A DNA stretch of 64,000 nt. Origin: Saccharomonospora marina XMU15 (GTDB taxonomy: Bacteria > Actinomycetota > Actinomycetes > Mycobacteriales > Pseudonocardiaceae). Both the position numbers and the translations under genes were made by a program. Shown in pieces: positions 8,990 through 18,308 of the stretch. Within the stretch, counting starts at the first letter, position 1; each line of letters starts with the position of its first letter. The notes beneath the pieces are model-generated. The model saw only the letters and a list, made by a program, of their open reading frames with translations. It did no database searches and had not been told where the DNA came from. The stretch lies in contig NZ_CM001439.1 in assembly GCF_000244955.1 (NCBI RefSeq), positions 5,513,234 to 5,577,233 on the forward strand, given 5' to 3'.

Positions 8990-10471
8990 CTACTCTTGCT
9001 GGCTGATGACCGAGTCCGGCAGCTGGACTGATTTTGTCTGGAGGTATTCCTTGAGGCCGGCGGGACCGAGTTCGCGGCCGATGCCGGACTTCTTGTAGCC
9101 ACCGAATGGTGCGCGTGGGTTGTAGGGGGCGCCGTTGATGTCGAGCTGTCCGGTCTGTATCCGGCGGGCGAGGGCGATCGCGCGCCGGTGGTCCGCCGAC
9201 CAGATGGCGCCGGAGAGCCCGTACATCGTGTCGTTGGCGATCCGGACTGCCTCGCCGTCATCGCGGTAGCTCATGACGGCCAGTACTGGTCCGAAGACTT
9301 CCTGTTGTGCTAGTTCGGAGTCGCTGTGCACGTCGGCGAGCACGGTGGGGGCGATGAAGTAGCCGCGCTCAAGTACGGGCTCGGGGCCGCCGGTGACGAG
9401 TCGGGCTCCGTCCGCGACGGCACGTTCGATGTACCCGCGGACGCGTGCTTGCTGGGTCTGTGAGGCCAGCGGGCCGAGTCTGGTCGCTGGGTCGAACGGG
9501 TCACCGACGGTGTAGCGTTGCGCGGCCTGGCGTGCGAGCAGGAGCGCCTCGTCGTAGCGTGATTCGGGCACGAGCATCCGGGTCCATGCCGCGCAGGTCT
9601 GGCCGGAGTTGAGGAATGCGTTGCCCACGCCGACTTTGACGGCGGTGTCGAGGTCGGCGTCGTCGAGGATGATGTTGGCGGACTTTCCGCCGAGTTCGAG
9701 GCATACCTTCTTGATGGTGTCCGCGGCGATCGAGGCGACGCGCCTGCCGGTCGCCGTCGAACCGGTGAAGGAGACGAGGTCGACTCCGGGATGACCGGCT
9801 ACCGCCTCGCCGACCTCTGGTCCGTATCCCGTCACCAGGTTCAGGACTCCCGGCGGTAGGCCGGCCTCGTGTGCCGCCTCCATGAACTGGTACACCGACA
9901 GGGGCGCCACCTCGCTTGGCTTGAGGACGACGGTGCATCCCGCCGCGACAGCCGGCAGCACTTTCGCGACCACCTGATACAGCGGGTAGTTCCACGGTGT
10001 GATGGCCCCGACCACCCCGTAGGGCTCCCGGATCACCAATGAGTTGCCGACCTGCTCTTCGAAGTTCGTTTCCTCGAGCAGGCCCCGATAGCTGCTGGCG
10101 ATCGCCATGGGCACGGCGGTCTGCACACCGCGCTGCACCTTCAGTGGCGCGCCGATCTCCTGTCCGATGGTGGTGGCGATGTCCGGCAGTCGGGGCTCCA
10201 GAGCCGCGACCAGCCGGGCCACCCGGTCTCGGCGCTCGGCCATGGACACACCGGGATCGAACGCGTTCCGCGCCGCTGTCACCGCACGGTCGACGTCGTC
10301 GACGGTTCCGGTCGGCACGTGTCCGATGATCTGCTCGGTGGCCGGGTTGACCACGGCGATGCGGTCTGTCCCGCTGGGTTGCACCCATTGCCCGCCGATG
10401 TAGTGCTGTGTTCTGTCGTGCTGGTCCAATGCTGCGGCCTTCCCGGTCGGTGGTCGTTGTGGTGGTCTCAC
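8990..10471 (-). CDS. NAD(P)-dependent aldehyde dehydrogenase
   Basis: A full-length 493-residue ALDH superfamily enzyme oxidising an aldehyde to an acid. NAD-fold motif VSFTGSTATGRRVA, general base Glu259 in LELGGKSA and nucleophile Cys293 in NSGQTCAA are present, as are PWNYPLYQ and the C-terminal PFGGYKKSGIGRELG. It is the last gene of the leftward operon. The GTG start at 10471 overlaps the alcohol dehydrogenase stop (GTGA), implying translational coupling; an internal TTG at codon 15 is a weaker alternative. Paired with the upstream dehydrogenase it would convert an alcohol to a carboxylate for CoA activation. Confidence 0.9.
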   Translation of the reverse strand: MRPPQRPPTGKAAALDQHDRTQHYIGGQWVQPSGTDRIAVVNPATEQIIGHVPTGTVDDVDRAVTAARNAFDPGVSMAERRDRVARLVAALEPRLPDIATTIGQEIGAPLKVQRGVQTAVPMAIASSYRGLLEETNFEEQVGNSLVIREPYGVVGAITPWNYPLYQVVAKVLPAVAAGCTVVLKPSEVAPLSVYQFMEAAHEAGLPPGVLNLVTGYGPEVGEAVAGHPGVDLVSFTGSTATGRRVASIAADTIKKVCLELGGKSANIILDDADLDTAVKVGVGNAFLNSGQTCAAWTRMLVPESRYDEALLLARQAAQRYTVGDPFDPATRLGPLASQTQQARVRGYIERAVADGARLVTGGPEPVLERGYFIAPTVLADVHSDSELAQQEVFGPVLAVMSYRDDGEAVRIANDTMYGLSGAIWSADHRRAIALARRIQTGQLDINGAPYNPRAPFGGYKKSGIGRELGPAGLKEYLQTKSVQLPDSVISQQE

Positions 10472-11571
10472 ATCACGATGCTGGCGCGCACGACCTTGCG
10501 GCTGTCCGCCGCGGCGAACGCCGCGTTGATGTCTTCCAGAGGAAACGTCGTGGTGGTGAACTGGTCCAGCGGGAGCCGGTGCTGGTTGGCCGCGAGAAAG
10601 GAGAGCGCTTGGCTCAGCGCTGTGGGTTCGTACAGCGAGACGCCGATGATGCTCTTGTTCGCGGTGACCAGTCGGGATGGGTCGGCTGCGTAGGTTTGTC
10701 CCATGTTGATGTTGCCGACTTCCAGGTAGCGGCCGCTCTGGGCGAGCATCTTCAGGCCTTCCGGCACCACGGCCGGGGTGCCGGCCACCTCTACCACCAC
10801 GTCCGCGCCGCCGTCGGTCAACTTGCGCGCCCGCCGGATACGATCCGCCGGATCGGGATGATCAGCGAGGCTGATCACCTCGTCAGCTCCGAATGCGCGG
10901 GCCAGTTCCAACCGCTCGGGGACCGCGTCGACCACGATGACCTGCGCGGCCCCGCGGGCACGGGCAATCGCCGTCGCGAACAGCCCGAGCCCGCCAGCCC
11001 CCTGTATGATGACGCGTTCGCCGAAGCTCAGGTCGGCTCGCTCCAGTCCGTAGATCATCTGCGACAGCGCACAGTTGACCCCCGACACCACTTCGTCAGG
11101 CAGCGTGTCCGGCACGGTGTAGAGCACCGCGCCGGCGGGGAGCAGAAAGTAGTCACCGTAGCCACCAACGAAGTAGGGTGGTCTGCTGGCGTCGCCGAGC
11201 ATGGCCATCGTCAGCTTCTGACAGGACACGCGCCGTCCCGCCAGGCAGCTCCGACACCGGTGGCAGGGAAAGAAGTAGGGGAACACCACCCGTGTGCCCG
11301 TCTGCACCGGCGCGCCGTTGGAGTCCTCGGTGACTCGTTCGCCGGTTGCGGCCACCGAACCGACCATCTCGTGGCCGAGCACGGTTGGTAGCGTCCCGCC
11401 GAGCCCGCGGGTGACGAACGAACCGTGCCAGGCGTGCAGGTCTGAGCCGCAGATGTTGGCTCGGTGTACCTTCACCAGCACTTCGTCCGGTCCAATCGAC
11501 GGTAGCGCGACGCGCCGCAGCTCAAATGGCTGCTCGGGTGCGTTGAATTGCGCGATCCGGCCCTCGAACAT
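10468..11571 (-). CDS. Zinc-dependent medium-chain alcohol dehydrogenase
   Basis: 367 residues, MDR superfamily. Catalytic zinc ligands Cys41 (NICGSDLH) and His67/Glu68 (GHEMVG), and the structural-zinc site with four Cys spaced 2-2-7 (CHRCRSC...C) are intact. The Rossmann motif is GAGGLGLFA. ATG 11571 has an upstream AAAGGAAG. It likely oxidises a primary or secondary alcohol, then passes the carbonyl to the coupled aldehyde dehydrogenase. The substrate is unknown; a hydroxy acid released by the MBL hydrolase upstream in the operon would fit. Confidence 0.9.
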   Translation of the reverse strand: MFEGRIAQFNAPEQPFELRRVALPSIGPDEVLVKVHRANICGSDLHAWHGSFVTRGLGGTLPTVLGHEMVGSVAATGERVTEDSNGAPVQTGTRVVFPYFFPCHRCRSCLAGRRVSCQKLTMAMLGDASRPPYFVGGYGDYFLLPAGAVLYTVPDTLPDEVVSGVNCALSQMIYGLERADLSFGERVIIQGAGGLGLFATAIARARGAAQVIVVDAVPERLELARAFGADEVISLADHPDPADRIRRARKLTDGGADVVVEVAGTPAVVPEGLKMLAQSGRYLEVGNINMGQTYAADPSRLVTANKSIIGVSLYEPTALSQALSFLAANQHRLPLDQFTTTTFPLEDINAAFAAADSRKVVRASIVM

Positions 11572-11672
11572 GTATTCTTCCTTTCTCGCCACGCCTGTTG
11601 CTGTGCCTGCGGAACAGGCGACAGGCCTACTGGCGGCGCGGTCCTGCGGTGAGTCGCAAGGGTTCCGTTTCG

Positions 11673-12098
11673 CTACACGCCGGGTCCTGGTGAGGAGTCG
11701 TTTCTGGGAGCGGCAGTCGGCGGCGGCTGGTGGCCGTGGTACGGCGTGACCGGCGTCGCGGTGGGGTCGAGCGTTCCTGCGGCGATGGCGGCTTCCTGGT
11801 GGGCGATCTCCGCTTCCAGAGCTCGATTGTCCCCGCGAGCGCGTGCGGCCAGTGAGCGTGCCGCTGTCGGGAGGAGCGTGCACGCACCGGGGATGCTTGG
11901 TCCGTGCTGGCAGTTTGTGCCGCCAGGATGCCGGGCGACGTCGGTTGAGGGTGTACCGCGCAACAGCGCACCTCCGAACCGGCGGCGTGCCGGGCGCGCG
12001 CACCGCACGCAGCTGGTGGCCGCGGGGATTGGGTGTTCCACCCATGCTTCGTGTCGTGCACGGCACGACGTGCACGAGTATTCGACGAGAACAGCCAT
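11673..12098 (-). CDS. FmdB-like zinc-ribbon protein
   Basis: 141 residues. The first 45 form a zinc ribbon of the FmdB/putative regulatory type: VEYSCTSCRARHE then SCVRCARPARRRFGG. The remainder is Pro/Ala-rich and probably disordered. ATG 12098 lies five bases after the stop of the MBL hydrolase, so the two are co-translated. Small zinc ribbons of this kind accompany many catabolic operons, but their job is not established. About 100 bases of non-coding sequence follow before the alcohol dehydrogenase. Confidence 0.65.
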   Translation of the reverse strand: MAVLVEYSCTSCRARHEAWVEHPIPAATSCVRCARPARRRFGGALLRGTPSTDVARHPGGTNCQHGPSIPGACTLLPTAARSLAARARGDNRALEAEIAHQEAAIAAGTLDPTATPVTPYHGHQPPPTAAPRNDSSPGPGV

Positions 12099-12102
12099 GG
12101 TG

Positions 12103-12885
12103 TCAGTCGTAGCAAGCGGGTGCGTGCTTGAGCGTCGCCCAGTCCTCGGGATCGTGGGAGATCCACACCGTGGCATCGTGCGCCCTCGCGAGCTGCTTGA
12201 GGCGACGGATCGAGCGGACCGCCTGCAAGGTGTTGTAGTCCGACGGCATCGGAAGGTCTTCGGTGAGGGCCTGGCGGAGGTGGACGGTGTCACCGGTGAG
12301 CAGGAACGTCTGGTTGGGCAGCCGCACCAGCACGCTGGTGTTGCCGGGGGTGTGACCTGGCATGCGGTGGATGACGATGCTGCCGTCGCCGAACAGGTCA
12401 TGATCCGTCGAGAGCTGGTTCCATTTCCAGTCACGCGTCGTGTCGAAATCCGCGGTCCGGAAGAAGGGTTTGGCTGCGGGCAAGGGCCAGTACGAGTAGG
12501 GCAGGTCGCCTTCACCGATGTACAGCTGAGCGTCGGGGAAGAGCCGGATGCCGCCGGCATGGTCGAAATGCGCGTGCGAGACGATCACGTGATCGATGGC
12601 CGAGGGCTTGTAGCCAAGCGCCTCGAGTTTCCGGTCCACACGGTCCTCCGGGCCGTAGGCGAGTCCGACCAGGTCCGCGAGGTCGCCGTAGACGGCGTGC
12701 GGGTCCTCGGCCGCCTCGAACGCGATGCCGGTGTCGAACAGGACCAGCCCCCGGTCGTGTTCGATGAGAAAGGACGGTACCGGAATGGTGACCTGTCCCT
12801 GCCCGTTGACGATCATGATGCCGGTGTCGAGTGTGAATTCCGCCCCCGGCAAAGCCCACATCCGGTTGGCTGTTCCCGTGTTCAT
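12103..12885 (-). CDS. MBL-fold hydrolase, N-acyl-homoserine lactonase-like
   Basis: 260 residues. The zinc motif HxHxDH is HAHFDH at residues 104-109; PGHTPGN, TGDTVHLRQAL and TVWISHD supply further metal-binding regions. The spacing follows the AHL-lactonase branch of the superfamily. ATG 12885 has AAGGAG at good distance. In this operon, with a flavin monooxygenase and a flavin reductase, lactone hydrolysis after a Baeyer-Villiger-like step is a sensible role, but thioester or other ester hydrolysis is possible. A decayed paralogue lies at 7189. Confidence 0.85.
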   Translation of the reverse strand: MNTGTANRMWALPGAEFTLDTGIMIVNGQGQVTIPVPSFLIEHDRGLVLFDTGIAFEAAEDPHAVYGDLADLVGLAYGPEDRVDRKLEALGYKPSAIDHVIVSHAHFDHAGGIRLFPDAQLYIGEGDLPYSYWPLPAAKPFFRTADFDTTRDWKWNQLSTDHDLFGDGSIVIHRMPGHTPGNTSVLVRLPNQTFLLTGDTVHLRQALTEDLPMPSDYNTLQAVRSIRRLKQLARAHDATVWISHDPEDWATLKHAPACYD

Positions 12886-12923
12886 GTCGTTTCTCCTTGG
12901 TGTCGTCTTGACTTGGTTTCGCG

Positions 12924-14558
12924 TCAGGGGGTCTTGTCCGTGCTGTGGTTGTTTCCGGCGGCAATTTGTTGACGGAGCAGCTTCTTGTTGAATTTTCCGA
13001 CTCCGGTCTTGGGTACCTCGTCGACGAACACGAAGCGGTCCGGCAACCAGAACTTGGGGAACTTCTCACGGAGGAATTCGGTGAGATCGTCGGACGCCAC
13101 CGGCGAGTTGGTGGCGACGATGGCAATCGGTCGCTCCAGCCAGACCGGATCCGGTGCGGCTACCACCGCGGCTTCCCGGACTTCCGGATGCCCCATGAGT
13201 GCGTTCTCCAAATCGACTGACGAGATCCATTCGCCACCGCTTTTGATCAGGTCTTTGACGCGATCGACCAGCCACAGGTAGCCGTTCTGGTCGATGACGC
13301 CGACGTCGCCGGTGTGGAACCAGCCACCAGCGAAGCTGTCCTGGGAACGTGTGTCGTGGTAGTAGGCGCGGGCCACCCAGGGGGAGCGCGCGAGGATCTC
13401 ACCGGCGTGTTTGCCATCCCAGGGCAGCTCTTCGCCGTGGTCGTCGACCAGCTTGATCTCCACGAGCGGCATCGGCTGGCCTTGGGTGCCGAGCAGGCGG
13501 AACTTCCCCTCGTCGTCGAGGTCGGTGAACTGGCTGGTGAGGGTGGTGAAGGTGAGCAGCGGCGACGCCTCGGTCATGCCCCAGCCCTGGCACACGTGCA
13601 CACCGTGTGCTTGCTGCCACCACCGTATCTCGCCGATCGGGGGCGCCTGGCCGCCCAGCCACAAGGTGTGCAGCGAGTCGAGAACGTAGGATTGCCGTCC
13701 GGATTCGAGTTCCTGGCGCATGAGCATGCCGACCGTCACCGCGGCGACGCAGACACTGACTCGGGCGTGCTCGATGATCTCCAGGTAGTGGTGCGGTCGT
13801 GGCTGCGTTCCCGGCAACGCCAGCGATGCTCCTTGCAGGGCGCAGGCGTACGGCATGCCCCACGAGTTGACGTGGGACATCGGCGTCACCAGGAGATAGG
13901 TCTCCCGCTCGGCGACGCCGATCGATCCCTGCAGGCACAGGATCAGGGCGTGCAGCACGGTGCTGCGGTGGCTGTACACCACGCCCTTGGGTTCCCCCGT
14001 GGTGCCCGACGTGTAGCACATTCCGGCTGGGCTGTCCTCGTCAACATCGGGGAACTCGATCTCCTCGTCGGCGTCGGCGAGCAACTCCTCGTACCCGTAG
14101 ACCGGTCCCAGCGCGGTCGTCGGCGGCTGGCCATCCCCGAACACGACCACTGCTTTCACATTGGTGAGCCGGTCGCGGATCTGTTCCAGCATCGGCAGCT
14201 GTTCAGGACTGACCAGGAGCACGCTGTCCCCGGCGTGTTCGATGACGTACCCGATCTGGTCCGGGGATAGCCGGATGTTGATGGTGTGCAGCACCGCGCC
14301 CATGCAGGGCACCGCGAAGTAGGCTTCGTAGTGCTGGTCGGTGTTCCAGCCCAACGTGCCCACCCGGTCACCGGTGCGTACGCCGAGCCGGTTCAGCGCG
14401 TCAGCCAGCCGCCGAACTCGCTTCCCGAATTCGGCGTAGGTATAGCGGCGGTAGCCGTCGTCGTGCCGCGTGATGATCTGTTTGTGCCCGAAGAGCCGTT
14501 CCGCGCGCCACAACAGCGTCTTCAGTTGCAGCGGCCGGTCCATCATGAGACTGTCCAC
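12924..14558 (-). CDS. Long-chain-type acyl-CoA synthetase (AMP-forming)
   Basis: 544 residues from GTG 14558, chosen because AAGGGAGAG precedes it; the frame is open further upstream. P-loop YTSGTTGEPKGV, the GWGMTEASP motif, WFHTGDVG, VDRVKDLIKSGGEW and the C-terminal catalytic-Lys region GKFNKKLLRQQ are complete. It activates a carboxylic acid to its CoA thioester via an acyl-adenylate. Within this operon it would act after the aldehyde dehydrogenase and before the two acyl-CoA dehydrogenases. Confidence 0.9.
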   Translation of the reverse strand: MDSLMMDRPLQLKTLLWRAERLFGHKQIITRHDDGYRRYTYAEFGKRVRRLADALNRLGVRTGDRVGTLGWNTDQHYEAYFAVPCMGAVLHTINIRLSPDQIGYVIEHAGDSVLLVSPEQLPMLEQIRDRLTNVKAVVVFGDGQPPTTALGPVYGYEELLADADEEIEFPDVDEDSPAGMCYTSGTTGEPKGVVYSHRSTVLHALILCLQGSIGVAERETYLLVTPMSHVNSWGMPYACALQGASLALPGTQPRPHHYLEIIEHARVSVCVAAVTVGMLMRQELESGRQSYVLDSLHTLWLGGQAPPIGEIRWWQQAHGVHVCQGWGMTEASPLLTFTTLTSQFTDLDDEGKFRLLGTQGQPMPLVEIKLVDDHGEELPWDGKHAGEILARSPWVARAYYHDTRSQDSFAGGWFHTGDVGVIDQNGYLWLVDRVKDLIKSGGEWISSVDLENALMGHPEVREAAVVAAPDPVWLERPIAIVATNSPVASDDLTEFLREKFPKFWLPDRFVFVDEVPKTGVGKFNKKLLRQQIAAGNNHSTDKTP

Positions 14559-14610
14559 GCTGCTCTCCCTTCGAATTCGGTGCCGGGTGTACCGGCTTTC
14601 CGCCTCGCTG

Positions 14611-15129
14611 TCAGGCGGAAAGCCGGGCGAAGTCCCGGGCGTAGTAGACAAGGGGGTTTTGATCGCGCAGCCGCACGTTGACCGCTTCGCCGATGAGGAT
14701 CACGTGATCACCGGCCGGCTGGCGGGCCTGCGTCCGGCACACCAGGGACGCCACCGCCTCTGGCAACACCGGCAGACCGTCGGCGTCCGTGTCGAATTCG
14801 CCACCGGCGAACTTGTCCGCTCCCTTGGTGGCAAACCGGTTCGCCAGGGGAGCATGCTCTTCGCCGAGGATGTTGACCACCCACTTGCTTGAGGTGCGGA
14901 AGGCACGGTAGCTGTCGGCGGAGACGGCCAGACAGGCCAGCACCAGCGGCGGTTCCGCGGATACGGAGCAGAAGGCGCTCGCGGTGAATCCCCACCTCGC
15001 TCCGCAGTGGTCGGTCGTGGTCACGATGGTGACTCCGCTGGGGAACCGGGACATCGCCTCGCGAAACTGCGCCGCGAACGTCTCATGCGCCGGAGGGCCC
15101 TGTTGGCTGCGTGCGGTGGTCTCGGTCAT
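14611..15129 (-). CDS. Flavin reductase, two-component monooxygenase partner
   Basis: 172 residues, flavin reductase-like FMN-binding split barrel: [50 protein letters not shown] and [13 protein letters not shown]. It supplies reduced FMN/FAD from NAD(P)H to a partner oxygenase. Its start overlaps the ribBA stop (ATGA). The obvious client is the luciferase-like monooxygenase at the head of the same operon. Close in type to the relic at 8400. Confidence 0.9.
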   Translation of the reverse strand: MTETTARSQQGPPAHETFAAQFREAMSRFPSGVTIVTTTDHCGARWGFTASAFCSVSAEPPLVLACLAVSADSYRAFRTSSKWVVNILGEEHAPLANRFATKGADKFAGGEFDTDADGLPVLPEAVASLVCRTQARQPAGDHVILIGEAVNVRLRDQNPLVYYARDFARLSA

Positions 15130-16439
15130 GGCTGCGACTGCTCCCGGGCGGTTGTCGGCGTGCCGCCGACCGGATCCAGCCGGTGTCCCAGCCGGTCTCG
15201 TTTGGTCATCAGATAGGCGGCGTTGTGCTCACCGGCCGTGACGATGAGCGGTACGCGCGATGCGATCGTGATGTCGTAGCCCGAAAGCCCCGAGTATTTG
15301 GCCGGGTTGTTGGTCATCAGGCGAATCGAGTGGACGCCGAGGTCGGCCAGGATCTGAGCGCCCACACCGTACTCGCGGCTGTCCACCGGCAGGCCAAGGG
15401 CCAGGTTCGCGTCGACGGTGTCCAATCCCTGGTCCTGCAGGGTGTAGGCACGGAGCTTGTGCCCGAGCCCGATGCCGCGGCCTTCCTGACCTCGCAGGTA
15501 CACCAGGACGCCGCTGCCTGCCTCGGCGATTTCGCGCAACGCCTGGCGTAGTTGCTCCCCGCAGTCGCAACGCGCCGAACCCAGGACGTCGCCAGTGAGG
15601 CACTCGGAGTGCACGCGGACGAGGACCTCGTCGCGGTTCGCGCCGTCCCCCGCCACGAGGGCGAGGTGCTCGGTGCCGTCGAGCAGGGAGGTGTAGCAGA
15701 ACGCGTCGAAGGTGCCGTAGGGTGTCGGCAACGGTGCCTGCGATGTGCGTTCGACGAGGCGCTCGGTGCGCTGACGGTAGCGGATCAGATCCGCGATGGT
15801 GAGCACGGTGAGCCCGTGACGTCGGGCGAAGGCGGCCAGCTGTGGCCTGCGGGACACCGTGCCGTCGTCGTTGACGATCTCAGCGAGCACGCTGGCGGGT
15901 CGCTTCCCGGCCAGCCGCGCCAAGTCTACTGCGGCCTCGGTGTGCCCAGCCCGTTTGAGCACGCCGCCGGGCCGAGCGCGAAGCGGGAAAACATGGCCGG
16001 GCCGGGTGAAGTCGTGCGGACCGGCCGCCGGGTCGCTCAGTGCCCGGATGGTCGCCGCTCGGTCTGCGGCGGAAATGCCGGTGGTGGTGCCCTCGCGCAG
16101 ATCCACCGAGACGGTGAACGCGGTGCCGCGGGGATCGTCGCCCATGGCCACCATCGGTTCCAGGCGGAGTTGGTCCAGCCGTTGCCCGTCCATGGCCACA
16201 CAGGCGAGGCCGCTCGTGTGGCGCACCAGGAAGGCTATCTGTGCACTGGTGACGGTTTCCGCCGCGATGATCAGATCACCCTCGTTCTCGCGATCCTCAT
16301 CGTCGATCACGACGACGAACTCGCCCCGGGCGAAGGCGGCCACCGCCGCGCGCACCGCCGTGTCGGTCTCGTCGGTGTTCTGGGAGCCGGACACCTGGAT
16401 CGGCCGCGCGGACCGCTCGTGACATTGCATCTGTCGCAT
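15126..16439 (-). CDS. ribBA: Bifunctional 3,4-DHBP synthase / GTP cyclohydrolase II
   Basis: 437 residues. N-terminal Rib[26 protein letters not shown] and [21 protein letters not shown]-terminal Rib[20 protein letters not shown] zinc site, [12 protein letters not shown] and [10 protein letters not shown]. Together they make the two precursors of riboflavin from ribulose 5-phosphate and GTP. A copy inside a catabolic operon, directly upstream of a flavin reductase, suggests a dedicated flavin supply for the monooxygenase rather than housekeeping biosynthesis (inference). Start at ATG 16439; a second ATG lies three codons in. No other rib genes are nearby. Confidence 0.92.
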   Translation of the reverse strand: MRQMQCHERSARPIQVSGSQNTDETDTAVRAAVAAFARGEFVVVIDDEDRENEGDLIIAAETVTSAQIAFLVRHTSGLACVAMDGQRLDQLRLEPMVAMGDDPRGTAFTVSVDLREGTTTGISAADRAATIRALSDPAAGPHDFTRPGHVFPLRARPGGVLKRAGHTEAAVDLARLAGKRPASVLAEIVNDDGTVSRRPQLAAFARRHGLTVLTIADLIRYRQRTERLVERTSQAPLPTPYGTFDAFCYTSLLDGTEHLALVAGDGANRDEVLVRVHSECLTGDVLGSARCDCGEQLRQALREIAEAGSGVLVYLRGQEGRGIGLGHKLRAYTLQDQGLDTVDANLALGLPVDSREYGVGAQILADLGVHSIRLMTNNPAKYSGLSGYDITIASRVPLIVTAGEHNAAYLMTKRDRLGHRLDPVGGTPTTAREQSQP

Positions 16440-16453
16440 TCGTCGACACCGTT

Positions 16454-17254
16454 TCACTCTGGGAGTTTGGGCTCGGATCGTTTGACACCTTTTTTCCGCT
16501 TGGCGCGCAGCGCCGCCAACGTCGCGGCCGAGTCCTCCGTGGATTGCACGACGGCCATGTGTGAGGCGATCATGTTCAAGTGCGTTCGCGCGTCCAGGTG
16601 CAACGACTCGTATGTCGCACGCTTGATGAAGCCGACCGCCACCGGGGGCAGTGCCGCGAGGCGGGCGGCGAGCTCGTAGGTGCGGGTGAGCAATTCGCCG
16701 TCGGGGTAGCAGTGGTTGGCGAGTCCGATTCGCTCCGCCCTCGGGCCGTCTACCACGTCGCCGGTGAGCAGGAGTTCGAGTGCGCGGGCAACGCCGACCA
16801 GCCGGGGAAGCCACAGGCAGCCACCATCGCCTGGGATGAGGCCCGCGTGAATGTAGCCTTCGCTCAACCGGGCCGACTCGCCGACCAGACGGATGTCGCA
16901 CATCAGCGCCATGTCCAGACCGGCGCCCACCGCGGTCCCCTGTACCGCCGCGATCACCGGTTTGTCCAGGGCCTCCAGGGCGCGTGCCACCCGGTGTACC
17001 TCGTCGGTGAGCATCCGCCGACGCGACAGCGGCGCCGGATCCACGGAGGTCAACTCGTCGAGGTCGATACCGGAGCAGAACGCGCCGCCTGCACCGCGCA
17101 CCACGACCGCCCGCACCTGATCGTCCTTGGCCGCCTCGTGCAGCGCGTCCGCCCAGTGACGCACCATCTGAAGGGTGAAGGCGTTCTTCCGCTCGGGGCG
17201 GTTGAGCATAATGGTGGCGACCGCGTCAGCCCGGGAGTACTCCAGGTCAGCCAT
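16454..17254 (-). CDS. Enoyl-CoA hydratase/isomerase (crotonase)
   Basis: 266 residues, complete. [15 protein letters not shown] forms the first oxyanion-hole strand, and [19 protein letters not shown] the second. The acid/base position following [16 protein letters not shown] carries the motif in place of the usual two Glu, so hydratase versus isomerase or hydrolase cannot be decided. It overlaps the end of the dehydrogenase gene upstream by 8 bases. The basic Lys-rich C-terminus (AKRKKGVKR) is unusual for the family. Confidence 0.88.
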   Translation of the reverse strand: MADLEYSRADAVATIMLNRPERKNAFTLQMVRHWADALHEAAKDDQVRAVVVRGAGGAFCSGIDLDELTSVDPAPLSRRRMLTDEVHRVARALEALDKPVIAAVQGTAVGAGLDMALMCDIRLVGESARLSEGYIHAGLIPGDGGCLWLPRLVGVARALELLLTGDVVDGPRAERIGLANHCYPDGELLTRTYELAARLAALPPVAVGFIKRATYESLHLDARTHLNMIASHMAVVQSTEDSAATLAALRAKRKKGVKRSEPKLPE

Positions 17255-18308
17255 TTGCGCGCACCTCCGCCGGGTCGGTCACAAGCGTCCACAGATCTGG
17301 TGCGGCGCAGGCAGCCGCGCCGAGTTCCCGCTCCCAGAACCGCTCATTGCCGAACTCGTCGCGCCATGACCACAAGCGGGTGGTGATCAGCCGCAACGGA
17401 TGCTCGTCGGTGAAGCCAAGCGCGCCGTGTACCTGATGGGCCAGTCGCGCCACCACGCCCGCGGCACGACCGGCCTGCGCCTTGGCCGCTGCCGTGAGGA
17501 TCCAGTCCGGTTGCTGACCAGCTGTGGCGGCCGACATCGCGACCGTGGTGCTGGCCGCCGCCTCCCCGGCCATCGCCGCGAGGTGATGGCTGACGGCCTG
17601 GAACCGGGAAATCGGGCGGCCGAACTGCTCCCGCTGCCCGGCGTAGGTGATCGTCGAATCGAGTGCGGCTTCCATGGCCCCGCTGAGCAACAGTGCCCGG
17701 CCAAGCGCACCGCGAACCCGAAATGCCCTGCCGGAAATCGTGGCGTCCACTTCGGTGACGTCCTCGCCCGGCACGAAAGTGTCCTGCAGCAGCAAAGTAT
17801 CCCGGGGCTCTCCGGCCAGGTTACGGCCACGTTCCCACGCTTCCCTCGGCGAGTCCAGGACCGCCACCAGCGGCTCGGCACGGTCAAGCAGCACCGCGAC
17901 CCGCTCGGCCAGGTGGCCGTAGGGAACCCTGGACAGTTTCCCCGTCAACCGGTACCCCCCAGGGCATCGGTCGACCGTCATGTCCGTGGGCGCCGACGCG
18001 GTCAGCGGACCGGTCGGAACCGTCCGGCTGGCCGCGGCCAGTAGCCACCCTGCCAGCAGCGCCGTCTCCGCCAATGGCACCGGCACCGCGGCGCGTCCGA
18101 TCTCGTGCACCACGACCGCGGCCTCGGCCAGCCCCGCCCCGGCCCCACCAGAGGACTCGGGCACCGGCAGCACGGTGAACTCCGCCTTTGTCAAGGAGTC
18201 CCATACCTCGTCAGCCCACCCGCCTGAGTACCGGGCCGCGGCCTCCGGCGTCCACTCCGAGCAGATCTGAGCCGCGGTCGCCGCGATCGCGTGCAACTCC
18301 TCGTTCAT
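17247..18308 (-). CDS. Acyl-CoA dehydrogenase, smaller subunit-like partner
   Basis: 353 residues, shorter than the usual ~380. The C-terminal FAD-binding helices are clear (YAGQREQFGRPISRFQAV, HQVHGALGFTDEHPL) but the middle domain is weak. It overlaps the following dehydrogenase gene by 4 bases (ATGA), an arrangement typical of alpha2beta2 heterotetrameric dehydrogenases known from steroid catabolism, where one subunit lacks the catalytic base. It probably works with the product of 18305-19471 to desaturate one acyl-CoA. Confidence 0.88.
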   Translation of the reverse strand: MNEELHAIAATAAQICSEWTPEAAARYSGGWADEVWDSLTKAEFTVLPVPESSGGAGAGLAEAAVVVHEIGRAAVPVPLAETALLAGWLLAAASRTVPTGPLTASAPTDMTVDRCPGGYRLTGKLSRVPYGHLAERVAVLLDRAEPLVAVLDSPREAWERGRNLAGEPRDTLLLQDTFVPGEDVTEVDATISGRAFRVRGALGRALLLSGAMEAALDSTITYAGQREQFGRPISRFQAVSHHLAAMAGEAAASTTVAMSAATAGQQPDWILTAAAKAQAGRAAGVVARLAHQVHGALGFTDEHPLRLITTRLWSWRDEFGNERFWERELGAAACAAPDLWTLVTDPAEVRANG

